A stretch of 18,951 nucleotides of DNA. Origin: an uncultured Phascolarctobacterium sp. (GTDB taxonomy: Bacteria; Bacillota; Negativicutes; Acidaminococcales; Acidaminococcaceae). Below are positions 7,059 to 13,121 of the stretch, piece after piece (positions within the stretch are counted from its first letter, which is position 1; every line of letters starts with the position of its first letter). The stretch covers positions 1 to 18,951 of the forward strand of contig USBV01000012.1 of NCBI GenBank assembly GCA_900553055.1. Reading direction: 5' to 3'. The translations under genes were made by a program, and so were the position numbers. The notes beneath the pieces are model-generated. The model saw nothing but the letters and a program-made list of their open reading frames with translations, was not told where the DNA came from and did no database searches.

Positions 7059-7700
7059 GTGAGTACAAGAATAAAATTAAGGGTTCAAGGATTAGCGAAC
7101 AGCCAAATTCAATCCGGGGCCTATGCGTTAATTTTGGCAGAGGAAAATGGTCCACGGCGAATTCCAATCATCGTAGGAACCGCTGAAGCACAGTCTATAG
7201 CGATCGCTTTGGAGCATATCGTACCTCCTCGTCCATTAACACACGACTTATTCGCCACTTTTGCGCAAGCCTTCAACGTCATTCTTAAGGAAGTCTACAT
7301 ATACAAATTCGAAGATGGTGTGTTTTACTCAGAATTAGAGTTTAGCGACGGTGAGCGCTCGATAAAGCTGGACTCTCGTACTTCCGACGCGATTGCCATA
7401 GCGCTTCGCGTAAATTGCGACATCTTTACTTCCGAGGAGATTGTAAAGGAATGCGGTGTCGTACTGGAAGACACCCTGTCCATCCCCGCTGACGAACCGG
7501 AGGAGGATGACAATTTATTAGAATTAGAACCGGATGAGATTAAGGACGAAGCCCAGTTAAAGAAATGGTTAAGCCTATTGGATATCCAAGAAATAAACGA
7601 GCGATTGGAAGACGCTATAGCGGACGAAAATTACGAATACGCGAAAATGTATAAAGACGAGTTGCGCCGTCGAGAAGAAGAGGAGGACACAAACAAATGA
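7059..7700 (+). CDS. Bifunctional nuclease (BFN/DUF151) domain protein with C-terminal UVR motif
   Basis: Starting at GTG 7059, the 213-residue product begins STRIKLRVQGLANSQ, the normal start for the Bacteroidota family. Residues about 1-130 form the BFN/DUF151 domain, with ALILAEENGPRRIPIIVG, AQSIAIALE and the acidic SRTSDAIAIALR block that is conserved in plant and bacterial bifunctional nucleases. Residues about 168-205 match a UVR (UvrB/UvrC-interacting) motif, with EINERLEDAIADENYEYA followed by a basic helix. An acidic linker joins them. The family's DNase/RNase activity was reported for a plant member; bacterial roles are poorly known, though the UVR motif hints at Uvr or Clp-type partners. 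The stop overlaps the nupC start by ATGA, so the two are co-translated. Confidence 0.88.
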   Translation: MSTRIKLRVQGLANSQIQSGAYALILAEENGPRRIPIIVGTAEAQSIAIALEHIVPPRPLTHDLFATFAQAFNVILKEVYIYKFEDGVFYSELEFSDGERSIKLDSRTSDAIAIALRVNCDIFTSEEIVKECGVVLEDTLSIPADEPEEDDNLLELEPDEIKDEAQLKKWLSLLDIQEINERLEDAIADENYEYAKMYKDELRRREEEEDTNK

Positions 7701-9100
7701 TTGGAGAACAAGGAGGATTCGGACTGGTCTCACTTTTAAGAGGTCTGCTTGGGATCATTACGATTTTAGGTATCGCCTATGCGATGAGTTATGACCGTAA
7801 ACGGATCGATTGGAAATTAGTAGGTGGAGGTTTGTTCATGCAGATCGTATTCGCCTTGGCGGTTTTATATGTGCCGTTCGTCGGAAGCCTATTGGAAGGA
7901 TGTGGCAAGATATTTGTTAAGTTGATGGACTTCACGGATGCCGGTCTTACTTTCTTATTAGGCCCGTATGCCTCTAAAGCGGCAGGATTCAGTTTCTTGC
8001 TTCATTCGCTACCGATTGTTATTTTCTTCTCCGCCTTGGTTTCCATGTTTTACTATTGGGGGATTATCCAGAAAGTAGTCGGTGCCTTTGCGTGGGTATT
8101 GCGTAAATTCATGAATATATCCGGCTCGGAGGGATTAGTGGCCGCCGGTAATATTTTTATGGGAATGACAGAATCTCCTGTGTTGATCAAGAATTACCTG
8201 CCGACGATGAATCGTTCGGAGATATTTTTGGTCATGGTATCCGGAATGGGTACGATCGCCGGTTCCGTAATGGGTACTTACATAGGTATGTTGGGAGGAA
8301 CAGACCCGGCGGCGAAGGTTTTATTCGCCACTCACTTGCTCTCGGCTTCCGTAATGGCAGTACCGGGTTCAATCGTTTTAGCGAAAATGCTTTGTCCGCA
8401 GACGGAAGAAGCCACGGACCATGTAGCTATCTCCGGTAAGGAAAAAGAGAACTCGAATATTCTAGATGCCATCTCATCGGGTACGGTTACCGGCGTAAAG
8501 TTGATGACGAATATTGCCGCGATGTTATTGGTATTCATATCCCTTGTAGCGTTAGCGAATTATATTACGGAAGGTGTGATAGGGCGTTATACCGGACTGA
8601 ACGACTGGATTGTAAAGATTACGGACGGTAAGGCGCAGGGCTTGACCTTCCAGTTTATACTGGGTGTAATCACCTCTCCTTTCATGTGGTTGATCGGGGT
8701 TCCCAGCCAAGACATCATGTTAGTTGGTTCTTTATTGGGACAAAAGACCATATTGAACGAATTTGTCGCCTATTTCCAATTGCAGCAATGGAAAGATGCC
8801 GGATTATTCATGTATGAGAAATCGATCTTGATGTCTACTTATATCCTTTGCGGATTCGCTAATATATCGTCTATCGGTATCTTATTAGGCGGATTGGGCG
8901 TATTAGCCCCGGAAAAACGAGGATTAATTTCACGTATCGGCGTACCGGCCATGATCGGCACCGCTTTGGTTGTTACTAAACAATGGCAGGGTAAGGGCGT
9001 GTTTAACGTGGAAGAGTTTGATCCCGATCCGTACATGGATATGCTGAACAAGTTTGGCCTGCCTTGGGTAGTGGATGAAAATCCCGTTACTGTTGAGTGA
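7697..9100 (+). CDS. nupC: Chimeric reading frame: NupC nucleoside transporter N-part joined to carboxynorspermidine synthase C-tail
   Basis: Residues 1 to about 414 are a concentrative nucleoside transporter (CNT/NupC), a sodium- or proton-coupled inner-membrane importer of nucleosides. The Na/H gate and core regions are recognisable (GNIFMGMTESPVLIKNYL, SGMGTIAGSVMGTY, LGVITSPFMWLIGVPSQD, CGFANISSIGILLGGLG). The expected final helix of the family (a GGTLASLLSATIAGM-like end) is absent. Instead residues about 415-467 read GVPAMIG, then GVFNVEEFDPDPYMDML and KFGLPW, which is the C-terminus of a carboxynorspermidine synthase. Codon choice changes at the same place, and the following genes belong to polyamine synthesis. 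The frame is therefore almost certainly an artefact of joining two genomes. Everything up to about 8940 is a genuine, 3'-truncated nupC. Confidence 0.85.
   Translation: MIGEQGGFGLVSLLRGLLGIITILGIAYAMSYDRKRIDWKLVGGGLFMQIVFALAVLYVPFVGSLLEGCGKIFVKLMDFTDAGLTFLLGPYASKAAGFSFLLHSLPIVIFFSALVSMFYYWGIIQKVVGAFAWVLRKFMNISGSEGLVAAGNIFMGMTESPVLIKNYLPTMNRSEIFLVMVSGMGTIAGSVMGTYIGMLGGTDPAAKVLFATHLLSASVMAVPGSIVLAKMLCPQTEEATDHVAISGKEKENSNILDAISSGTVTGVKLMTNIAAMLLVFISLVALANYITEGVIGRYTGLNDWIVKITDGKAQGLTFQFILGVITSPFMWLIGVPSQDIMLVGSLLGQKTILNEFVAYFQLQQWKDAGLFMYEKSILMSTYILCGFANISSIGILLGGLGVLAPEKRGLISRIGVPAMIGTALVVTKQWQGKGVFNVEEFDPDPYMDMLNKFGLPWVVDENPVTVE
8936..8962. other. Junction between two genomes (probable assembly misjoin)
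   Basis: Upstream sequence and neighbours are Bacteroidota; downstream sequence and neighbours are Negativicutes-like. The switch lies at or near GGCGTACCGGCCATGATCGG (8939-8958), which encodes GVPAMIG. Both parent proteins are expected to have a similar stretch here (G-x-x-A-M-I-G in NupC, GVPAMIG in the synthase), so a short shared k-mer could have bridged two contigs. There are no insertion-sequence ends, tRNA or site-specific recombination signature. The exact breakpoint cannot be fixed within about 25 nt. Confidence 0.8.
8942..9100 (+). pseudogene. 3' remnant of carboxynorspermidine synthase (saccharopine dehydrogenase family)
   Basis: About 53 codons of the C-terminal end of carboxynorspermidine/carboxyspermidine synthase, the NADPH-dependent enzyme that condenses aspartate semialdehyde with a diamine. 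The signature is VPAMIG followed by GVFNVEEFDPDPYMDML and FGLPW, the ending I know for this family. It sits directly before nspC, the enzyme for the next step, as in other alternative-spermidine operons. The remainder of the gene is missing because the window switches genome here; it is not a decayed gene in its own chromosome. The reading frame happens to continue that of nupC. Confidence 0.72.
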
Positions 9101-9108
9101 GCTTAAAA

Positions 9109-10341
9109 ATGAGTAACGAAAAAATTATGCCTGCCTATGTGGTGAATTCCGAAAAGGCGGAAGCCAAGATGCAGGCTTTACAAGAACGTACTAAATTAGC
9201 AAAACAGGAGGCAGTGCTGAAAGCACTGCCTACTCCTTGTTATGTGGTGGATGAAGCAAGGCTCATCAAAAACTTGGAGCTGCTGCGCCATGTGCAGCAG
9301 GAATCAGGCTGCCACATTTTGCTGGCCCAAAAATGCTTCTCCATGTTCCGACTTTATCCCTTGATGGGCGAATATCTCGATGGCACCACTGCCAGTGGCA
9401 TTTTTGAAGCACGCCTTGGGCATGAGGAAATGGGCAAGGAAAACCATGTTTTCGCGCCTGCCTTCCGCACAGAGGATATGCGGGAGCTAGTGCAAATTTG
9501 CGACCACATTGTCTTTAACTCCATTGCGCAGCTCGAAAAGCACAGGGAGCTTTGGCAAAACGCTAACACGAGCGTGGGCATTCGCATTAACCCCGAATGC
9601 TCCACTCAAGAATCCGAGCACGCCATCTATGACCCCTGCGCTGTGGGCTCCCGTCTGGGCGTAACCTTAGCTAACTTCCCCGAAGAGCTGCCCGCGGGCG
9701 TGGAGGGACTGCATTTTCACACGCTGTGCGAGCAGAATTCCGACGATTTGCTTACTACGTTTAAGGCTTTTGAAGCTAAATTTGGCAAATTCTTTGGCCA
9801 ATTAAAATGGCTCAATTTGGGTGGCGGTCACCATATCACTCGTGCTGATTATGATGTGCAGGCTTTAATCGGTTTAGTTAAATATATTCGCAGTACCTAT
9901 GGTGTTGAGGTATATCTAGAACCCGGTGAAGCCGTAGCGCTTAACGCGGGTTATTTGGTAACAGAGGTACTGGATATTGTGCATAATGGCATGGATATTT
10001 TGATTCTTGACGCTTCCGCAGCCTGCCACATGCCGGATGTGCTGGAAATGCCCTATCGTCCGCCCCTGCGTTATGGCTATGAGGCCAACGAAAAGGCTCA
10101 CACCTATCGCCTCTCCTCCATGACCTGCCTTGCTGGCGATGTGATTGGTGACTACAGCTTTGAACATAGCGTAAACGTGGGCGATAAGCTGATTTTTGAG
10201 GACATGGCCATTTATTCCATGGTTAAAAATAACACCTTTAACGGCATGCCCCTGCCAGATATTGTGCTGCTGAAGAAGGATGGCAGCACGGAGCTGGTGC
10301 GCCGTTTTGGTTATGAGGATTTCAAAGGAAGACTTTCATGA
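9109..10341 (+). CDS. nspC: Carboxynorspermidine/carboxyspermidine decarboxylase
   Basis: A PLP-dependent fold-III decarboxylase (alanine racemase-like barrel) that removes CO2 from carboxyspermidine or carboxynorspermidine, the last step of the alternative polyamine route. The PLP lysine is Lys75 in LLAQKCFSMF; LNLGGGHHIT gives the phosphate-binding glycines (238-240); EPGEAV is at 271-276; and the signature DASAACHMPDVLEMPYRPP carries Cys306 at the partner active site. About 40 residues precede the usual start near LPTPCYVVDE, so the protein (410 residues) is longer than the typical 370-380. ATG 9109 follows the synthase stop by 8 nt; a GTG at 9097 overlapping that stop is an alternative. 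Neither has a clear ribosome site, suggesting translational coupling. The stop overlaps the aguA start. Confidence 0.92.
   Translation: MSNEKIMPAYVVNSEKAEAKMQALQERTKLAKQEAVLKALPTPCYVVDEARLIKNLELLRHVQQESGCHILLAQKCFSMFRLYPLMGEYLDGTTASGIFEARLGHEEMGKENHVFAPAFRTEDMRELVQICDHIVFNSIAQLEKHRELWQNANTSVGIRINPECSTQESEHAIYDPCAVGSRLGVTLANFPEELPAGVEGLHFHTLCEQNSDDLLTTFKAFEAKFGKFFGQLKWLNLGGGHHITRADYDVQALIGLVKYIRSTYGVEVYLEPGEAVALNAGYLVTEVLDIVHNGMDILILDASAACHMPDVLEMPYRPPLRYGYEANEKAHTYRLSSMTCLAGDVIGDYSFEHSVNVGDKLIFEDMAIYSMVKNNTFNGMPLPDIVLLKKDGSTELVRRFGYEDFKGRLS
9209..9231 (+). repeat. Perfect 10-bp inverted repeat near the 5' end of nspC
   Basis: AGGCAGTGCT (9209-9218), loop GAA, and AGCACTGCCT (9222-9231) pair perfectly. 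The AGGAGG at 9206-9211 overlaps the left arm. It lies inside the coding region just before the conserved start of the decarboxylase fold, with no T tract following, so it is not a terminator. Confidence 0.8.
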
Positions 10342-11480
10342 TAAAAATGCTGACTAATTCAACTCCACGTCAGGATGGCTTGCGCATGCCGGCGGAATAC
10401 GAGCAGCACGAGGGCTGCATTATCGTGTGGCCCCAGCGCCCCGGCTCCTGGAGCTTTGGCGCGGATGCAGCCTGTGAGGCCTTTACATCTGTAATTAAGG
10501 CTATCGCTGCCAGCGAGAAGGTATACGTGGCCTGCGCTAAAAAGAGCAAGCATTGGCAGCGTGCTAGTGAAATGCTCTCTGGTCTAGCCAATGTGGAGCT
10601 TATGGATATTCCCACGGATGACAGCTGGGCGCGCGATATTGGCCCTACGTTTGTAGAGCGCGATAGCGTAGAAGGTCTCGAGGTGCGCGGCATCAACTGG
10701 CGCTTTAATGCTTGGGGTGGGGATGTAGACGGCCTTTACCCTGACTACGAGCAGGACGATGCCTTTGCCGCAGCCTTTGCTGAGGCCAAGGGCTATACAC
10801 TCTACGAGGCTGCTCCCTTTGTGCTGGAGGGCGGCTCCATTCATGTGGATGGCGAGGGCACAGCCATGGTAACTGCGTCCTGCTTACTAAGTGCAGGACG
10901 CAATCCTGAGCTTACTCAGGCACAAATTGAGGATAAGCTTAAGGAGTATCTCAACGTAGACAAGGTGCTGTGGCTACCACGTGGCATCTACAACGACGAA
11001 ACCAATGAGCACGTGGACAATGTGTGTGCCTTTATTCGTCCGGGCGAGGTGGTGCTGGCGTGGACCGACAACGAGAACGACCCGCAGTACGCTTTGAGCA
11101 AGGCAAGCCTGGATTATTTGGAGCACGAGGCCGATGCCAAGGGACGCAAAATAGTCGTACACAAGCTGCCCATCCCCGATGTGCCTGTGTGCATCACAGA
11201 GGATGAGGTCGCAGGCTTCGACTTCGTAGAAGGCGAGGATATGCGCGAGGCCGGCGAAAGGCTGGCAGCAAGTTATGTAAACTTTTATTTTAGTAATGAC
11301 AGTGTAGTGCTGCCCGCTTTTGGCGGCGAAAACGCTGCCAGCGACGCGCGTGCTGCGGCCATTCTGGCTGCGCTATGCCCGGAGCGCAAAATTGTGCAAA
11401 TCTCGGCAAGAGCCATCTTGACGGGTGGCGGCAATATTCACTGCATTACGCAGCAAATCCCGAAGGGAGGTCGCCTATGA
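10338..11480 (+). CDS. aguA: Agmatine deiminase
   Basis: AguA hydrolyses agmatine to N-carbamoylputrescine and ammonia in the cytosol. The 380-residue product matches family length and shows the peptidyl-arginine-deiminase-like fold motifs in order: MPAEYEQHEGCIIVWP near the start, DDSWARDIGPTFV, WRFNAWGG, LEGGSIHVDGEGT, LPRGIYNDETNEHVDNV with the catalytic His region, and GGGNIHCITQQIP near the end, where Cys369 is the nucleophile. The ATG at 10338 overlaps the nspC stop and has AAAGGAAG at 10324-10331 as ribosome site; an ATG at 10347 is possible but less well placed. The aguA stop overlaps the aguB ATG, so nspC, aguA and aguB are translated as a coupled set. Together with aguB it makes putrescine for the synthase/NspC pair. 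Confidence 0.96.
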   Translation: MIKMLTNSTPRQDGLRMPAEYEQHEGCIIVWPQRPGSWSFGADAACEAFTSVIKAIAASEKVYVACAKKSKHWQRASEMLSGLANVELMDIPTDDSWARDIGPTFVERDSVEGLEVRGINWRFNAWGGDVDGLYPDYEQDDAFAAAFAEAKGYTLYEAAPFVLEGGSIHVDGEGTAMVTASCLLSAGRNPELTQAQIEDKLKEYLNVDKVLWLPRGIYNDETNEHVDNVCAFIRPGEVVLAWTDNENDPQYALSKASLDYLEHEADAKGRKIVVHKLPIPDVPVCITEDEVAGFDFVEGEDMREAGERLAASYVNFYFSNDSVVLPAFGGENAASDARAAAILAALCPERKIVQISARAILTGGGNIHCITQQIPKGGRL

Positions 11481-12355
11481 GAAAGCTTAAGGTGGCCGCA
11501 GTGCAGTTACGCTGCGCTGCGCGCCGTGAAGATAATTTGGCTCACGCTGAGGCGCTGGTACGCGAGGCTGCAGCAAAGGGAGCGCAGCTGGTGCTGCTGC
11601 CGGAGCTGTGGGAGCGGCCGTATTTTTGTCAGGAGCGACGCTATGAGTACTACGCTTACGCCGAGCCTACGGCAGAGAATGCTGCCGTAAAAATGGGCCA
11701 GCGACTGGCGAAGGAGCTGGGAATTGTGCTGCCCATCAGCTTTTTTGAGCGCGATGTGAACCAGCTGTATAATTCCATCGCCTGCATTGATGCGGATGGT
11801 ACCAATCTTGGCGTATATCGCAAAACCCATATTCCTGACGACCATTTTTATCAGGAAAAATTCTATTTTAAGCCTGGTGATACTGGCTTTAAGGTGTTCG
11901 ACACTCGCTTTGGTAAAATTGGCATTGGCATTTGCTGGGACCAATGGTTTAGCGAGACAGCGCGCTGCTTAGCTCTTAATGGCGCGGAAATTTTGCTCTA
12001 TCCCACGGCCATTGGCTCCGAGCCCATATTAGATACGGACAGCATGCCCCATTGGCGCCGCGTAATGCAGGGCCACAGTGCGGCAAATTTAATGCCCGTA
12101 GTTGCGGCTAATCGCATAGGTTTAGAGTGCGTAGAGCCCTGCGAGGCCAACGCCGGACAGAAGTCCAGCCTGCTCTTCTATGGCTCCTCCTTTATGACCG
12201 ATGGCACGGGCGCGCTGATTCAGGATGCCAGCCGCGATAAGGAAGAGATTCTTTATGCGGAGTATGACCTTGACCAATTGGCCGAGGACCGCTTGAGCTG
12301 GGGGCTGTTCCGCGACCGCAGACCGGAATGCTATGGTAAGATAGTAAATAAGTGA
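11477..12355 (+). CDS. aguB: N-carbamoylputrescine amidase
   Basis: AguB hydrolyses N-carbamoylputrescine to putrescine, CO2 and ammonia. It is a 292-residue nitrilase-superfamily enzyme with the complete triad: Glu43 in LLPELWE, Lys116 in YRKTHIP, and Cys153 in GIGICWDQWF. The PELWERPYFCQ, HIPDDHFYQEKFYF and GICWDQWFSE segments are specific to the carbamoylputrescine amidase branch rather than to other omega-amidases. ATG 11477 lies 6 nt after GGGAGG (11465-11470) and overlaps the aguA stop by ATGA; an upstream in-frame start at 11375 would overlap aguA by about 100 nt and is rejected. It is the last gene of the operon and is followed by a strong terminator at 12371-12423. Confidence 0.96.
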   Translation: MRKLKVAAVQLRCAARREDNLAHAEALVREAAAKGAQLVLLPELWERPYFCQERRYEYYAYAEPTAENAAVKMGQRLAKELGIVLPISFFERDVNQLYNSIACIDADGTNLGVYRKTHIPDDHFYQEKFYFKPGDTGFKVFDTRFGKIGIGICWDQWFSETARCLALNGAEILLYPTAIGSEPILDTDSMPHWRRVMQGHSAANLMPVVAANRIGLECVEPCEANAGQKSSLLFYGSSFMTDGTGALIQDASRDKEEILYAEYDLDQLAEDRLSWGLFRDRRPECYGKIVNK

Positions 12356-12370
12356 ATTAATAAGCAATAA

Positions 12371-12423
12371 AAAACCTCGTAAGCTTATTTGTGAAGCACT
12401 CACATTTAAGCTTACGAGGTTTT
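12371..12423. terminator. Bidirectional terminator between aguB and the convergent membrane-protein gene
   Basis: A 17-bp perfect stem (AAAACCTCGTAAGCTTA pairing with TAAGCTTACGAGGTTTT), a TT/TT internal loop, a further TGTGA/TCACA 5-bp stem and an AGCAC loop. On the plus strand it ends in GTTTT 68 nt after aguB; on the minus strand it ends in six Ts 18 nt after the small membrane-protein gene. It therefore serves both convergent genes. Confidence 0.92.
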
Positions 12424-12441
12424 GTTATGTCTGTCTTGTTT

Positions 12442-13017
12442 TTATAGGCCTTTAAGGGTGAAGTAATAAATAACCATCGTGCACACTAAAAAGCACACAA
12501 AAAGATAATACAGCATCTGCTTTAAGGGCAGTACAAGGCTGGAATACTTTTCACAGTAACTCCAAAAGCATCCCAACGTCATCAGGTTAAAGCCAATGGC
12601 AATCACCAGCATCGTCCACACGCTGCTAGCCAAGGGCAAATAAGAAAAGCTTAAGTTAACCACCGCCAAAAAAGGCATGCCAATCATTGTTTCCTTGTGG
12701 TTGCCACCTGCTAGGGCAAAGCACAGCGTGAGCACAATGCAGCCGGCAATTATAGGTAACAAGGCTGCCTGAGCCAGCTTGGTGCTGGTAGTGCGTACCT
12801 CGTCCAAGCGGCTACGCCAATAAAAGCGCCCAAACCAGCGGTACAGCATACGCAAAAGTGCAATATCAATTATAAAGCTAAAAACGGTATTCAGTGCGCC
12901 TAGCTGCATCAGACCGGTGACAAACAGCACTAGCACAAAGGCTAGGGAGCCTAGCAAAAAGAAGAGCTGATTATACAGCCAATACCAAAAAGCGATGGTC
13001 AGGAAGGGAGTAAACAT
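12442..13017 (-). CDS. Small integral membrane protein of unknown function
   Basis: I do not recognise this 191-residue protein. It is very hydrophobic, with about five or six membrane segments (roughly 8-36, 40-58, 82-104, 115-150 and 163-187). One basic hydrophilic stretch at about 59-80 (RWFGRFYWRSRLDEVRTTSTK) is likely cytoplasmic. It has no catalytic or transport signature I can name; the overall pattern slightly recalls Yip1-type membrane proteins. It has a good ribosome site, GGAGG at plus 13024-13028, 6 nt upstream of the ATG, so it is a real gene. It shares strand with putP but is separated from it by a terminator. It converges on aguB. Confidence 0.72.
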   Translation of the reverse strand: MFTPFLTIAFWYWLYNQLFFLLGSLAFVLVLFVTGLMQLGALNTVFSFIIDIALLRMLYRWFGRFYWRSRLDEVRTTSTKLAQAALLPIIAGCIVLTLCFALAGGNHKETMIGMPFLAVVNLSFSYLPLASSVWTMLVIAIGFNLMTLGCFWSYCEKYSSLVLPLKQMLYYLFVCFLVCTMVIYYFTLKGL

Positions 13018-13036
13018 AGCTAACCTCCGTTACATG

Positions 13037-13042
13037 ATTATA
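13037..13042 (-). promoter_or_regulatory. Possible -10 box for the small membrane-protein gene
   Basis: TATAAT on the minus strand, 20 nt upstream of the ATG, between the putP terminator and this gene. No matching -35 hexamer is found at 16-18 nt, so this is tentative; position relative to the terminator supports an independent promoter. Confidence 0.35.
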
Positions 13043-13076
13043 TATAAAAGCTGATACAAAGCTTTAGCTATTTGCG

Positions 13077-13107
13077 AAAAAGCGGCAAGACCAATCGCCT
13101 TGCCGCT
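13077..13107 (-). terminator. Rho-independent terminator of putP
   Basis: Minus-strand stem AGCGGCAAG with CTTGCCGCT (9 bp, 9-nt loop) followed by a T tract (plus 13077-13080 are As), 14 nt after the putP stop. Confidence 0.9.
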
Positions 13108-13121
13108 CACTTTTTATCGTC

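Noticed and set aside
9100..9109. Placing the genome junction between the nupC stop and nspC
   Set aside because: The last 53 codons before the stop at 9100 already encode the carboxynorspermidine synthase C-terminus and use the right-half codon style, so the switch is earlier, near 8940-8960.
9209..9231. Hairpin in nspC as a transcription terminator
   Set aside because: No T tract follows on either strand and it lies inside the coding region upstream of the conserved domain.
11024..11206. Small plus-strand frame inside aguA
   Set aside because: It is an out-of-frame shadow of aguA with no ribosome site or recognisable product.
11375..11476. Upstream start for aguB
   Set aside because: It would overlap aguA by about 100 nt and lacks a ribosome site, while ATG 11477 has GGGAGG at ideal spacing.
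8936..12355. Natural horizontal transfer of a polyamine operon into a Parabacteroides-like genome
   Set aside because: All genes through pyrG on the right keep the Negativicutes-like style and order, there are no mobile-element ends, and the join is in the middle of two genes at a short shared sequence. Misassembly explains this more simply, though reads would be needed to settle it.
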